A stretch of DNA of 64,000 bases from Sciurus carolinensis (GCF_902686445.1 NC_062223.1:38348998-38412997), one strand, 5' to 3'; positions 1-12,119 are shown, counted from the first letter of the stretch. Notes: generated from the letters alone by a model not told the origin. Numbers and translations are program-made.

Positions 1-252
1 GAGGTCCTTGATCCATTTTGAGTTGAGTTTTGTGTAGGGTGAGAGATAGGGGTTTAATTTCATTCTATTGCATATGGTTTTCCAGTTTTCCCAGCACCAT
101 TTGTTGAAGAGGCTATCTTTTATCCATTGCATATTGTTGGAACCTTTGTCTAGTATGAGAAAATTGTATTTATTTGGGTTTGTGTCCATGTCCTCTATTC
201 TGTACCATTGATCTACCTGTCTATTTTGGTACCAATACCATGCCGTTTTTGT
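1..252 (-). mobile_element. L1 ORF2 C-terminal fragment, cut by window edge
   Basis: On the - strand this matches, with scattered differences, the ORF2 stretch of the complete L1 in this window at about 9965-10200, including the part reading like 'lie on a W-rich CW-E' segment upstream of the C-terminal Cys region. It runs off the left window edge, so the true 3' end is unseen. Coding is broken by stops. It belongs to the same broad rodent L1 lineage as the 5.8-11.4 kb copy. Confidence 0.85.
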
Positions 253-453
253 GTTTCTGCCTTCTTTCTTGCTTTTTAAAACATGTCTTCTATTCTCTTC
301 CTTTTTTCTTCTTGTTTTATTTAAAAAAATTATAAATCCATACAATACAAAGATGTACAAACATTATATTCATTATTATCTCTCTGTCCAAGTAACAAAC
401 ATTAAAAGACTAATTTTTATCTTTTCACAAAATTAATTTGGTTAAACTGCTGG

Positions 454-473
454 TTTTTTTTTTTTTTTTTTTT
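454..473. repeat. Poly-T tract (20 T)
   Basis: An uninterrupted T run. It could be the A-tail of a lost - strand retroposon, but no recognisable body is attached on either side. Confidence 0.8.
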
Positions 474-489
474 AAAGCAACTAAGCAGA

Positions 490-655
490 CAGCTTTATAG
501 TGAGACACTTAAAATTCAGGACTTGGAGAGACTATTTGAATCTGATCTTCACTGATCACTAGAAAGGAAATAGTTTAAGCTTGGAATCTTCAGTTTCCTC
601 ATCTATAATATGGTAATAATGGAAATTTACATCATGTTCATGATACGTATGCACT
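490..655 (+). mobile_element. MIR SINE relic
   Basis: The MIR core order is visible: a stretch resembling 'cagtttcctcatctataata', then 'tggtaataatgg', in the + orientation. Highly diverged, as expected for an ancient tRNA-derived SINE. Confidence 0.6.
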
Positions 656-660
656 AACAT

Positions 661-1284
661 ATAATCTATATAAATGTGAAGGATACTACATATGTGTGTA
701 TACATATATAGTATTAAGTTGTGGTATGGCACTTAGACAATTACAAGAAAAGGTATCATTATTATTATTGATCAAAATTAATGCTCATTAACTCACACAG
801 TTTAGAAAAGAGAAAGATTCCAAGTAGTTTCCTTCTCCAATAGATGCAAAAAAATACTTTCTAATGTGCTAAAAGCCTAGAAGAGCCTGGAAGGTCTAAG
901 TGGGACCACAGCAATAACAGACTTATTTAAGAGGATTGCTTAAATTAAAGTGAACAGGTAATTTTTAATCATTCTATATGAGAGTACACAGACCCCAAAT
1001 TGAGACTGGTGCTTACAGTACTGCACAGTGATTATTTTTCAGAGTTTTTTGACAAGGGAGGGGTTTTGTGTGAATGGGCGAGTAGTGGTCAGCTCACCTG
1101 AATAAATGAGCGATCCCTGAAAAACAATGACCAGACAAAGCTCAAGTATTCAAACTTTTTTTTTCATTTTCTTTGAGGTTCATTTATTTATTTATTTGAG
1201 AAAAGCTTGTACATTCCCTTTAAGAGAGACAGGCATCCATTGTCCAGGCTAGGTATCCCGTGTGGCTAGATACATATGTTATCC
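661..1284. other. Unique AT-rich sequence, nothing recognised
   Basis: No open frame with recognisable protein features and no repeat I can name. A T-run with ATTT repeats lies near 1157-1198. Confidence 0.5.
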
Positions 1285-1345
1285 TCAGTGGTAAATATAT
1301 AGAGCGTTCTCAATAAATATGAATGAATGAATGAATGGACAAATA
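1285..1345 (+). mobile_element. L2/MIR 3' end relic with (TGAA)n
   Basis: The motif 'ttctcaataaatatgaatga' followed by TGAA repeats matches the 3' terminal pattern of L2 and MIR ('gctcaataaatatttgttga' then TGAA repeats). Too short to separate the two families. Confidence 0.55.
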
Positions 1346-1994
1346 GGTGAATAACTAGATGACTGAATAAAAGGTGTGACCCTCCTATCAAATCCATGTA
1401 ACCTACTAAAAGATACCAAGGAAGTCCACACAAGGCTATGTTTAAACATCTTTGATGTTAGGGAGATTTTCTCTAGATACTCTCATCCTTAGAAAATTTT
1501 TAGGTTTTCTCCACTCCAAATTAGAACTTGGGGGTAGAATTATGGTGCATGGATTACTTGAGATAATGTGAATGTGCATTTTTTCCAATATCATACTTAT
1601 TATTAAATGAAAACTTGTTATGAAATGACATGGAGTGGCATCATGCAGTAATAGTTGAGCCTTATGAAAAGTTTTGTGAGTGAATGAGTTAAAGATTAAA
1701 TGAATGTGTCAAACTATCTTGATAAAATTAAATTGGAGGCAAGCTTCTGCTAACTCACTCAAAGGTCAGAATTTCTAGTGAAGAATGACTACACATTTAA
1801 AACAAGAGTCATCAAAACACAGCCCCATTCCATTGTCTGTCCTAGTATGACTCACATAAATACAAAATTTATAGATTTGTTTTCTCTCTGGCCAGCTAAG
1901 TAACACTATAACAACTTTGATGCTGCCTCTTGACTCACAAAATCTAAAATTTTTATTACCTGATTCCATGCAGAAATGATTTTCTGATACTTCA

Positions 1995-2115
1995 CTGTAC
2001 TATAACCCCCCCAAAATGCCAGGCCAAGTCTTATCCATTTACTGTTATCTTCTCAGCACCTAGCTCTGTTTGGCACATGGTAAACACTCACTCAATGACT
2101 ATGTAAGGAATGAAT
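1995..2115 (+). mobile_element. L2 3' end relic
   Basis: 'cagcacctagctctgtttgg' followed by 'cacatggtaaacactcactc' and a GAATGAATCAATC tail follows the L2 3' UTR order (cagcacctagcacagtgcct, then ggcacatagtaggcgctcaa, then TGAA repeats). Confidence 0.65.
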
Positions 2116-2264
2116 CAATCAATAAACATGAATATATCGTATATTAAGATCCCATGCACTACTCTTTAATAGGAAAAATATTTGTCATAAGAGTTCACAA
2201 AAACAGACACACAAAATTTTACCAATAAGTGAAAAGTTGTTTCAAAAATACATCTAAATTATTT

Positions 2265-2463
2265 GGGCATGGTGAAATATGCCTGTAATCCCAGAGACTC
2301 GGGAGGCAGAGGCAGAATAGCAGCGTCAAGGCCAGTCTCAGAAACTCAGCAAGAGTTTAAAAAACTTAGCAAAACCTGTCTCAAAATAAAAAAAAATACA
2401 AAAGGACTGGGGATGTGGCTCTGTGGTTAAGTACCCCTGGGCTCAGTCCTCAGTACCATTATG
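2265..2463 (+). mobile_element. Composite B1/ID SINE (MEN-like) with TSD
   Basis: The left half resembles the 7SL-derived B1 start (gggcatggtgaaatatgcct, 'gtaatcccagagactcggga', 'ggaggcagaggcag'). An A-rich linker follows, then an ID-like right half ('ggactggggatgtggctctg', 'tggttaagtacccctgg'). It is flanked by tctaaattattt (2253-2264) and tctaagttattt (2464-2475), a 12-bp TSD with one mismatch. There is no A-tail left at the 3' end. This SINE design is known from squirrels. Confidence 0.85.
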
Positions 2464-2475
2464 TCTAAGTTATTT

Positions 2476-3149
2476 TTAAAGGCAAAAAGTTCAACAAAAT
2501 TTCAGAAAAATAGTATGTATATGATGTGAATTTACTTTCTAGTTATCCATAGGGATGCATCGTTCTCCACCTTGTAGTTGAGATCCTAGCTGTGTCCACT
2601 TTTATAAGCAGATATCATATGAAAGATAATTTTAAAGAACAGAAGAGCATTTTTCCCAAGCATGAAGTTTACCTGAGAGCTCCTCTTTTGACTGCCACTT
2701 CCTTTCACTCTTAAAAATGTTTCAGGTCCAGAAAATTGCATATGCAATTATGCTAATGAAACCACTGAGAAGCCTTTCCAGGTTCACTCTGTATAATGTT
2801 CACTGTTTGAAAAGATTACTATTTAATACAGTTCCTGGACTGCAAGAACCATGCAACTTAATGTTAAGTACTTTTAAGATTCTCAGTTTAAGTAGAACCG
2901 AGTTTATTTATTTGCATGTACCCTTTATTGCTATTTTCAAAATCCCTCAGGTTGTACTTTCAGGCCTTGGTATATTCCACAGTCTGCCTTAAATGCAGAT
3001 TCTGATGGGCATGTTCTTATGATCCTGTGGTATCCTCATTCCATGAAAAGGCACAACCAGAAGATGTGACTTTTTAATCCATAGGACTTTGGCCTGAGTT
3101 AGTTTTTTCATGTGTGAATGGGGTACTGTTGGGTGTAATGAAAACAACA
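2476..3149. other. Unique sequence, nothing recognised
   Basis: Contains a 91-codon open frame on the + strand at 2717-2992, but its composition is that of random AT-rich DNA and no domain is visible. Confidence 0.45.
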
Positions 3150-3154
3150 ATGAC

Positions 3155-3340
3155 ACCAAAGTCATCAGTAGGTTCAAATCTCACCCTCACTTGAAACTAT
3201 GACCCTGATCAAGTTACCCAAAGTATCCTAACTGATCCTTGGTTTCCTTATTTACATACTCTTCTACGTGTTTGGTGTGAGATTTAAATAAGATAATGTA
3301 TTCAAAGGTCTAGTACAGTGCTTGATAGTCACTAGACATT
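3155..3340 (+). mobile_element. MIR SINE relic, nearly complete
   Basis: The MIR order is clear on the + strand: 'ggttcaaatctcaccctcac', 'ctgatcaagttacccaaag', 'tccttggtttccttatttac', then 'gatttaaataagataatgta' and 'tctagtacagtgcttgatag'. Confidence 0.8.
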
Positions 3341-3492
3341 TTAAAGATTTTTTTTTTTTTTTTTACTGTTGTGCAACTAGTAAGCAAATGAATAAAAATT
3401 GCCCGGGATTGTATAATCCATGCAAATTAGTACACAAAGTATTATAAAAAAGTAGCTGATAGCTTTTGGAAAAAAATAAAATCAAAATTACA

Positions 3493-3665
3493 CATGGAGT
3501 GCTTGCTATGTGCTGTGCTAAGCATTTCATAATAATGACCTCAAATTAACCCTATGAATTAAATGCATTTGTATTCATATTTTTTACAAATGAGCAGACT
3601 GTGGCCACATGGCTGAATGAGTTAGAAGTACAATGGACTAAAATTCAGGTCTAACTACAATTTCA
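3493..3665 (-). mobile_element. MIR SINE relic
   Basis: Reverse-complement MIR: 'gagtgcttgctatgtgctgt', 'gctaagcatttcataa', 'aaccctatgaattaaatgca', 'tacaaatgagcagactgtgg'. Confidence 0.8.
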
Positions 3666-4019
3666 TATTTCTAACCATTCATAACTTCAAGAAGTTTAGA
3701 GGTATAGGGCTAAAATAAAGCATATCACCAAGAAAGCATTAATTGATTAATTATTATACTTACTATAGGAGAACCCAGCTATCAATTCTTGCCCTAGAGG
3801 TGACAATAGTTGCTTGTTAAAAGGCATTATTTTCAGCTTAAAATATATTTTGCTCTGGAATGAACCCCATCCCTGTGTTTAATTAGTGCAAGTCTATTGT
3901 GAAGTTTTCTCCAAACTCCATTAACCTTTTAAGTAATGTATTGAACCCAGACTCAGTTGAACAACAAATTATGCAAGAGACTAAATCCAGCATTACAATT
4001 ATAAAGTGAACTCTAATGA

Positions 4020-4253
4020 TCAAAACTTAGAGTGCACTTCTTAAGATTCAGATTCCTAGGCCCTATTATTCCAAGCAGAATGAATCAGATTCTCTGGTTA
4101 TGTGGTCCATGAATCTGAATGTTAAAATGTACCCCAGGATAATTGTTAGGCATACATACCTTTGACCCTTGAGTCTTTTTTTTTCTGATTTCATTTGCTT
4201 TTTAATTGCTGTCCAGTTGATTTTAATTTTGTAAGCAAGGCTGAGAACCCCTG
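4020..4253 (+). mobile_element. MER5-like hAT-Charlie nonautonomous DNA transposon
   Basis: 'attcctaggccctattattc', 'gaatcagattctctgg' and a terminal 'ggctgagaacccctgg' follow the MER5A order, ending in the degenerate TIR (consensus ttgagaaccactg). An extra T-rich stretch of about 60 bases near 4165-4225 interrupts the right part. The copy is old and the left TIR is not clear. Confidence 0.6.
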
Positions 4254-4344
4254 GCAAGAAAAATGTCTCTCTTTTCAATGGGAAGATCACAGTAGTACAA
4301 AAGATTGGCGGGGTGTATTCGGCAATTCAGTTTGTCAAGGCTGA

Positions 4345-4500
4345 GTTTACTATTCATTGTGTGCCAGGCACTGTGCTTTGAAATGGAAGTAAAGAAGAAA
4401 GAGACAGGACAACTGCTTTCACATGGCATGAAGCTAAAAGTAGAGACTTTCAAACAACTGACCAATCTGGTTGCAACAGAAAGATATGAGATTGAAGAAA
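4345..4500 (-). mobile_element. L2 3' end relic
   Basis: 'tattcattgtgtgccaggca' followed by 'ctgtgctttg' is the reverse complement of the L2 3' end (caagcacagtgcctggcaca, then gctcaataaatat). The continuation is too diverged for a firm boundary. Confidence 0.5.
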
Positions 4501-4529
4501 TGAGGAACCATTTTTCTGCCTGCATGCAT

Positions 4530-5783
4530 GAAGGAGTGTGATTTTTCTTTTACAAGATGTGAGGGTACTTTGTGCTATGACAAATACAAAAACCTATTGA
4601 AAAAAATCTTAGCACAAAAAAACTAGTGGTAATCTGATTTTTAATGGATTCCACAGTAGATTTACTGATTACCAACTCCAGTGACTTTATTTTATTTTTA
4701 TTTTTTTGGTTTTATTTTGTCAATTATAAACCTTTATTCACATTCCTCTTCATGAGTCACAGTGGACAACTTCAGTCTTCCAAAATCAGGAGACCGCTTC
4801 AGTTTTATGATGATGTGAATGGAAAGTTCTTTAAGAGACTTGGTTTTGAGGGCTGTCTGTTTAAGTCATGGCATTTGACTGGCTTCTTCTGCTTGCTTCT
4901 CACTTTTTGATCAACTGATACCTAGTTTAGACTGATATCTGGCTGAGTAGGAACATGTTTGATCTTAGAATAAGAGTCCAATAATAAATAAATATTCCAG
5001 GAGGCTTTGTAGGTTTTATCTAGGTGAAAAAAAATCTCTTTTATCATCAGTATTCTTTGATGTAGGTGACCCTCTGGTCTTTTGATGTGTCAAACACCTA
5101 GAATGGAAGAATATCCCAACAAACTAGCAAGTCCAATTTTGACTTTGTGGAGGTGAAGAACTAAATGACATTTAGGTAACAGAGAACCACAAACACATGC
5201 AAATGAAGCTTCTGGCTCAAATTGCTCTATCATCATGAATTGTTTAAAAAACAATTGGGTTTAGATTTATTTCTTGTAATCACTTTCTTCTCCCTGTGTC
5301 TTAAAATTGACTTTTACACATTTTGGCAGGGTGAATAAAATACCAATGCTCTTCAACTCAATGGAGTTACAGCCTGATAAACTCATTGTAAATTGAAAAT
5401 GCCTTAAGAGTATACCATGGTACATATTGCTAGCCAAGAAAATGATCAAAATTCAAAATGTAAAATATGGTGTCTACTGAACACATACAACTCTCAACGC
5501 CATCTTGAAGTATAAATTATAAACCAAAACCATCCTAAATCAGGGACCATTTGTAATAACTTTTTAATTTTCACCATTACTTTACACATTTATTAATAAT
5601 GACAAAAATGTAATAATTATACATTATGAATGAGGGTGTTCAGGCAGGACGACACAACTGTGCAACTATAAAGATATGTTCTAGTTCAATGTCTCTCCTA
5701 GGAAAAGTAGAGAGAAAATGCTTCCATTCCATAATTAGGGGGTCAGGTAAGACTGAAGAAAATAATCTTAAAGAATAACATGC
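4530..5783. other. Unique AT-rich sequence upstream of the full L1
   Basis: No named repeat or gene. A T-rich patch at 4688-4722 and a short run of A near 4616 are the only simple-sequence features. Confidence 0.45.
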
Positions 5784-6226
5784 GGCCTGACCCCTACCCT
5801 ACTCCCCTGCCACGCTGACTCGGCATATCCGAGCTGGAGGTTGGTGCAGACATTTTGAATTATTCCTAAGGGCAAGGTCACCATCACCGGAGGGGTGGCT
5901 CCCTTCCTGAGACACCTACCGAAGACTGGAGGCCCTTTGACAAGCACCTCTATTACTCACTTACATCTATACCCTTCCTGATATTCTTCGTTCACCACTC
6001 AAAATATTGTAAACAATAATCAAACTCATCCTGTTTATTACAATAATGTTAAAGTCATTATAGGGACTATCTGGTTCAGGGCTGAATTTTCCTTGTATGG
6101 GGTGCTGATAATACTGATCTCCCCCTCAAAGGAAAGGTACTGGAAAACTGTAGGTTCACAATAAGCCTACAGGGGGAAACTTCAACCTCAGATCTTCACT
6201 GCTAGAGGGGAATATACAGAAACAAT
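5784..6226 (+). promoter_or_regulatory. L1 5' UTR (internal promoter region)
   Basis: This GC-rich stretch, sharply different from the flanking AT-rich DNA, precedes ORF1 and starts with GG as many L1 5' ends do. In L1 families the 5' UTR carries the internal RNA polymerase II promoter. I infer that role from position and did not identify individual factor sites. It contains 'aaaatattgtaaacaataat' near 6000. Confidence 0.7.
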
Positions 6227-7189
6227 ATGAAAACGCAGGGGAAGAAAGTGTCCCTAACAAACCAAGATGCTTTTGTGATAAAATCCAATGACAGCATGGT
6301 AGTAGAAATGATGGAAAAGGAGTTTAGAATCTGCATAATTAAAATGATCTGTGAAGCAAAAGATGAGATAAGAGAGCAAATGCAGGTCATGCATGATCAC
6401 TCCAATAAACAGTTAAAAAAGCAAATGCAAGCAACAAAAGAACACTTCAAATAAGAGAGAGAGATTTTGAAAAAAAAAAAACAACAACAGAAATACTTGA
6501 AATTAAAGAAACAATAAACCAAATGAAAAATTTAATAGAAAGCATCACCAATGGACTAGAACACTTGGAAGACAGAATCTCAGACAATGAAGACAAAATA
6601 TTTTATCTTGAAAATAAAGGTAAGCAAATTGAGAAGATGTTAAGAAATCATGAACAGAATCTCCAAGAATTATGGGATATCATGAAAAGATCAAATTTAA
6701 GAATTATTGGGATTGAGGAAGGCACAGAGATAAAAACCAAAGGAATGAACAACCTGCTCAATTAAATAATATCAGAAAATTTCCCAAACCTGAAGAATGA
6801 AATGGAAAATCAAATACAAGAGGCTTACAGAACACCAAATGCACAAAATCACAACAGGTCCACACCAAGGCACATTATAATAAAAATACCTCACATACAA
6901 AACACAGATAGGATTTTAAAGGCTGCAAGAGAAAAGTGTCAGATTACATATAAGTGGAAACCAATATGGATATCAGCAGATTTCTTAACCCAGACCCTAA
7001 AACCAAGAAGGACCTGGAGCAATATATTTCAAGCTCTGAAAGAACATGGATGCCAACCAAGAATCCTATACCCAGCAAAACTAACCTTCAGATTTGATGA
7101 TGAAATAAAATCTTTCCACAATACACAAAAGTTAAAAGAGTTTACAATTAGCCACACTACAAAACATTCTCAGCAAAACATTCCATGAG
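6227..7189 (+). pseudogene. L1 ORF1 (RNA-binding chaperone), broken
   Basis: ORF1p of L1 is a trimeric RNA-binding protein that packages L1 RNA. The N-terminal part begins at the ATG at 6227 and runs to a stop at 6452-6454. It is charged and helical, as expected for the coiled coil. After a frame change the reading continues from about 6523 with heptad-like residues (NGLEHLEDRISDNEDKI), then the RRM-like part (SNLRIIGIEEG), to an in-frame stop at 6763-6765. Without further frame change the C-terminal domain follows to 7187-7189, with TPRHIIIKIPHI and PRILYPAKLTFRFDDE. One frameshift and one internal stop therefore separate three pieces. The order and total length (about 320 codons) suit L1 ORF1. 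A host gene is excluded by the contiguous ORF2. Confidence 0.9.
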
Positions 7190-7302
7190 AAAGAGATGAA
7201 AAACAATGATGTAAATCAGCAAAGGGAGGAAATACCCTAAAGGAATAGCCAAAGAAAGAAGAAACCAAGTTGGGTCAAAAAAAAAAAAAAATAATAATAA
7301 TA
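7190..7302 (+). other. L1 inter-ORF region
   Basis: A short A-rich spacer between ORF1 and ORF2, ending in an A run and ATA/TAA repeats at about 7277-7304. The A run and ATAAT repeats may be slippage products. Confidence 0.7.
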
Positions 7303-10300
7303 ATGAGCCAAATGACGGTGAATACAAATCATATCTCAATAATAACCCTGAATGTTAATGGCTTGAATTCATTAATCAAAAGACATAGACTGGCAGATTG
7401 GATTAAAAAGAAAGACCCAGAAATATGCTGCCTTCAAGAAACTCATCTTATAGAAAAAGATATCCACAGACTAAAGGTGAAAGGATGGGAAAAAATATAC
7501 CATGCACATGGACTCAGTAAATAGCAAGGATCTCCATCTTCATATCAGATAAAGTGAACTTCAAACCTAAGTTAGTCAGAAGGGATAAGGAAGGACATTT
7601 CTTACTGCTTAAGGGAAGCATAGATCAACAAGACATAATGATTTTAAATATTTATGCCTCAAACAATGGAGGATCTATATACATAAAACAAAAACTTTTC
7701 AATTTTAAGAATCAAATAGATCAAAACACAATAATAGTGGAGGACTGTAACATACCACTCTCACCACTTGAATATATGCTCCAAACAAACACTGAAAAAA
7801 GAAACTGTAAAATAATTAATACAATCAAAGATAAAGACTTAATGGACATCTGCACAGTATTTCATCCATCATCAAGCAAATGTACTTTCTTCTCAACAAC
7901 TTATAGATCCTTCTCCAAAATACACCAATGTTATGCCACAAAGAAGTCATTAGTAAATACAAAAGAATAGAGAAACCACTTTTTATCCTATCAAACCATC
8001 ATGGAATGCAATTAGAAATCAATGATAAAATAACAAGCAACAAACACTCCTACATCTGGAGACTAAATAATATGTTATTGAATGATACAATGATAAGAGA
8101 AGACATCAGGGAAGAAATTTAAAAATTTCTTAGAGGTAAACAAGAACAATGACACAACATATCAAAAATCTCTGGGACACTCTGAATGCAGTACTAAGAG
8201 GAAAGCTCATTGCATTGAGCTCATACATTAAAAAAATAAAGTCAACAACTAAAAGCCCTAACATTACATCTCAAAGCCCTAGAAAAAGAACAGATCAACC
8301 CCAAAATAGTAGAAAACAGGAAATAATTAAAATCAGAACTGAAATCAATGAAATTGAAATAAGAAAAACAATTCAAAAAATTGACAAAACAAAAAGTTGG
8401 TCCTTTGAAAAAGTAAGCAAAATTGATAAACCCTTTGCCACACTAATGAGAAAAAGCAGAGAAAAAACTCAAATTACTAGATTTTGTGATGAAAAATGAA
8501 AGATCACAACAGATACCACTGAAATATATAACATAATTAGAAGCTACTTTGAAAATCTATGCTTCAACAAATAGAAAATATCAAAGACATTGACTAATTT
8601 TTAGAGACACATGATCCTCCCAAACTAAATTAGGAAGAGGTACACAATTTACACAGATCAATTTCTAGCACCAAAATAGAAGAAGCTATCAAAAGACTAC
8701 CAACCAAGAAAAACCCAGAACCAGATGGATTCTCAGCCAAATTCTATAAGACCTTTAAAGAAGAACTAATACCAATACTCCTCAAAGTATTCCAGGAAAT
8801 AGAAAAGGAGGGAACACTTCCAAACTCATTCTATGAAGCTAGTATCACTCTGATACCAAAACCAGACAAAGACTCGTCGAGGAAAGAAAACTTTAGACCA
8901 ATATCCCTGATGAACATAGATGCAAAAATCCTTAACAAAATACTGGCAAATTTCACACAAAAACATATTAAAAAGATATTGCACCAGGATCAAGTGTGTT
9001 TTATCCCAGGGATGCAAGGTTGGTTCAACATCCCGAAATCAGTAAATGTAATTCATCATATCAATAGACTTAAAGTTAAAAATCATATGACTATTTCTAT
9101 AGATACTGAAAAAGCATTTGATAAAATACAGCATCCCTTCATGATTAGAACACTAGAAAAAATAGGGAGAGTAGGAACACACCTCAACATTGTAAAGGCT
9201 ATCTATGCTAAGCCCATGGCCAACGTCATTCTTAATGGAGAAAAACTGAAAGCATTCCCTCTAAAAACTGGAACGAGACAGGGATGCCCTCTTTCACTAC
9301 TTCTATTCAACATCATCCTTGAAACACTTGCCAGAGCAATTAGACAGACCAAAGAAATTAAAGGGATAAAAATAGGAAAAGAAGAACTCAAACTGTCACT
9401 ATTTGCTGATGACTTGATTCTGTATTTAGAGGATCCAAAAACACCACTTGAAAACTTCTAGAACTAATAAATGAATTCAGCAAAGTAGCAGGATATAACA
9501 TCAATATGCATAAATCTAATTCTTTTCTATTCATAAGTGATGAACCCTCTGAAAGAGAAATTAGGAAAACCACTGCATTCACAATAGCCTCAAAAAAATA
9601 AAATATTTGGGAATCAATCTTACAAAAGAGGTGAAAGACCTGTACAATGGAAACTACAGAACACTAAAGAGAGAAATTGAGGAAAACCTTAGAAGATGGA
9701 AAGATCTCCCATGTTCTAGGATAGGTAAAATTAATATTATCAAAATGACCATTCTACCAAAGGTGCTATACAGATTTGATGCAATTCCAATTAAAATCCC
9801 AATGACATTCCTCATAGACATAGAGAAAGCAATCATGAACTTCATCTTGAAGAATAAGAGACCTCGAACAGCCAAAACACTCCTGAGCAGGAAAAATGAA
9901 GCAGGAGCTACCACAATACCAGAACTCAAACTATACTACAGAACAATGGTAACAAAATCAGCATGTATTGGCACGAAAATAGACAGGCAGACCAATGGTA
10001 CAGAATTGAAGAAACAGAGACTAACCCACATAAATACAGTTTTCTCATAGTAGACAAAGGTGCCAAAAAACATACAATGGAGAAAAGATAGTCTATTCAA
10101 CAAATGGTGCTGGGAAAACTGAAAATCCATATTCAGTAAAATGAAATTAAACCTCTATCCCTCACCCTGTACAAAACTCAACTCAAAATGGATCAAGGAC
10201 TTAGTAATTAGACCAGATATCCTCCACCAAATAGAAGACAAAGTAGGCCCGAAACTTCATCATGTTGGCTTAGGATCAGACTTCCTTGACAAGACTCCCA

Positions 10301-11120
10301 AAAGAACAAGAAATCAAAGCAAGAATCAATAAATGAGATGAACTCAAACTAAAATGCTTTTTCTCAGCAAAGGATGCATTCAATAATGTGAAAAGAAAGC
10401 CCACAGAGTGGGAGAAAATATTTTCCACACGCACTTCAGATAGAGCACTTATCTCCAAAATTTATAAAAAACTTACTAAACTTTACAACAAAAATACAAA
10501 GAACCCAATCAATAAATCAGTCAAGGAAGTGTATAGACACTTTACAGAAGAAGACATATAGGTGATTAATAAATATATGAAAAAGTGTTCAACATCTCTA
10601 GTAATTAGAGAAATGCAAATTAAAGCAACTCTAAGATTTCATCTTACTCCAATTAGAATGGCTATTATCAAGAACACAAACAATAATAGATGTTGGTGTG
10701 GATGTGGGGAAAAAGGCACACTTGTACATTACTGGTGAGGTTGCAAATTGGTGCAGCCACTCTGGAAAGCATTGTAGAGAATCCTCAGAAAACTTGGAAT
10801 GGACCCACTTTTGACCCAGTTATTCTACTCCTCGGTTTATACCCAAAGTACTTAAAATTACCATACTACAGTAATGCAGCCGCAGCAATATTTATAGCAG
10901 CTCAATTCACAATAACTAGATTGTGGAACCAATCTAGATGCCCTTAATAGAAGAATGGATAAGGAAACTGTGGTAGATATACAAAATGGAATATTATTCA
11001 GCCATAAAGGAGAATAACATTATGGCATGGAATGGAGAATATAATGGATGGAATTGGAGAATATAATGCTAAATGAAATAACTCAATCCCAAAAACCAAA
11101 GGCCGAATGTTTTCCCTGAT
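7303..11120 (+). pseudogene. L1 ORF2 (endonuclease and reverse transcriptase), broken
   Basis: ORF2p nicks target DNA and reverse-transcribes L1 RNA at the nick. The endonuclease start is plain: ITLNVNGLN with the conserved Asn, then CCLQETH with the catalytic Glu, ending at a stop at 7522-7524. The continuation is in another frame, with NIYAPN changed to NIYASN and GDFN changed to EDCN, so catalytic residues are altered. Later pieces at 7928-8122 and 8149-8499 (KIRTEINEIE region) lie in further frames. The RT core is open from about 8690 to 9461. The connection domain continues at 9607-10050, then 10141-10332. The Cys-rich C-terminus near 10680-10750 ([15 protein letters not shown]) is followed by an in-frame tga. 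At least four frameshifts and several stops make it non-functional. It is consistent with a normal ORF2 of about 1,250 codons with small deletions. Confidence 0.93.
8690..9463 (+). pseudogene. L1 ORF2 reverse transcriptase core, longest surviving open segment
   Basis: This segment of ORF2 remains open for about 257 codons. Visible RT blocks are: [29 protein letters not shown], block A with the first catalytic Asp at 9102-9104 ([13 protein letters not shown]), [16 protein letters not shown] (block B; consensus has SPLLFN), and block C FADD at 9402-9413. The stop after KTPLENF at 9459-9461 arises where L1 normally reads on into LLELI, so a single-base loss just there is likely. All three catalytic aspartates are present. 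The L1 as a whole is still dead because its endonuclease and Cys-rich parts are broken. Confidence 0.85.
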
Positions 11121-11388
11121 AAGTGGATGATGATATATAATGGGGGTCAGGGGTGGGGAGTGAGAGAAGAATGGAGGAATTTTATATTATGTAGAAGGAA
11201 ATGAGAGAGAGGTGGGGTATGAAAATGGTGGAATGAGACAGACATCATTACCTTATGTACATGTATGATTATATGAATTGTATGAATCTACATCATGTAC
11301 TACCACAGAAATAAAATGATGTACCTGTTTGTGTACAATCAATCATAATTCAGCCTGTAAAAAATAAAAATTAAATAAATAATTTTTT
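11121..11388 (+). other. L1 3' UTR and A-rich tail
   Basis: Contains a purine-rich stretch (gggtggggagtgagagaaga) and 'gagacagacatcattacctt', then an AATAAA-like A-rich tail. The same UTR is seen reversed in four other places in the window, so it defines the main L1 subfamily here. Just upstream, 'ggagaatataatgga' and 'ggagaatataatgct' (about 11032-11070) are a local tandem duplication of some 25 bases. Confidence 0.8.
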
Positions 11389-11400
11389 AAAAAATCATGC

Positions 11401-12119
11401 AAAATGAGGGTGAAAGGAGAAGCTAACATCAGAGGGAAGAAATCCTAGGAAGAATTGAAAAAGGGGTGAGAAAACATGAGAACATGAATGCTCCAGATTT
11501 TGCAAATGCTTAAGGGAATGAGCATTATTATTGTGTATCAAGCTATCTCAACACTTAGAGCTAAAAACAGCAATACAAATATTTATTACTACTTGGTTTC
11601 TATAGGTTAGACTCCAAGGACATTGAAACTGGGTCTGTGGTTTCAGGGTCTCAAAATACTGTAATTAAGGGTTTGACCAGGTTTGCTCTCAATTCAAAAC
11701 TCTTTAGGTGGAAGAATCTGGTTCCAAAGTCACTCATGTAGTTCTGAGCAATAGTCAGTCACTCATGAACTGTTAGACTGAGGATCCTAGTTCCTCTGTT
11801 TTCTCTGACTATTGAAGAACAGATAAATCAGTTCTCACATATGTTACTCTACAGGACAGTTCAAAATGTAATAGTTGGCTTCTACCAGGACAAGAAAGCT
11901 TGAAAATAAGGCAAGTCAGATGGAAGCCACAGTCCTTTTGTAATTATGGAAGTGATATCCCATCATTTGTCATTTGCCATATTCTCTTCATTACAAGTAA
12001 GTCAGTAAGTCAAACCAGCACTCAAAAGGGAGTTAGACAGCATTCCACTAGGAGGCAGAGATCATCAAGTACTATTTTAGTAGCTGCCTATCACAAGTAA
12101 TATTGTATATTTAAGAAAC
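11401..12119. other. Unique sequence, nothing recognised
   Basis: No gene-like or repeat-like feature that I can name. A 66-codon open frame at 11900-12100 shows no domain. Confidence 0.45.

Larger units (their letters stand above)
5784..11388 (+). mobile_element. Nearly full-length L1 retrotransposon, inactive
   Basis: All parts lie in order on the + strand: GC-rich 5' UTR, ORF1, a short A-rich inter-ORF region, ORF2 with endonuclease, reverse transcriptase and Cys-rich parts, 3' UTR, and an A-rich tail with AATAAA-like words near 11360. Both ORFs are broken by stops and frameshifts, so the copy is dead. Total length of about 5.6 kb is slightly short for L1. A weak candidate TSD ending in catgc lies at about 5774-5783 and 11391-11400. 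The 3' UTR here is the one repeated in - strand fragments at 22.6, 28.4, 29.8 and 57.2 kb. Confidence 0.95.

Noticed and set aside
7157..9929. - strand frames within the L1 (60-91 codons)
   Set aside because: Shadows of L1 ORF2 on the opposite strand.
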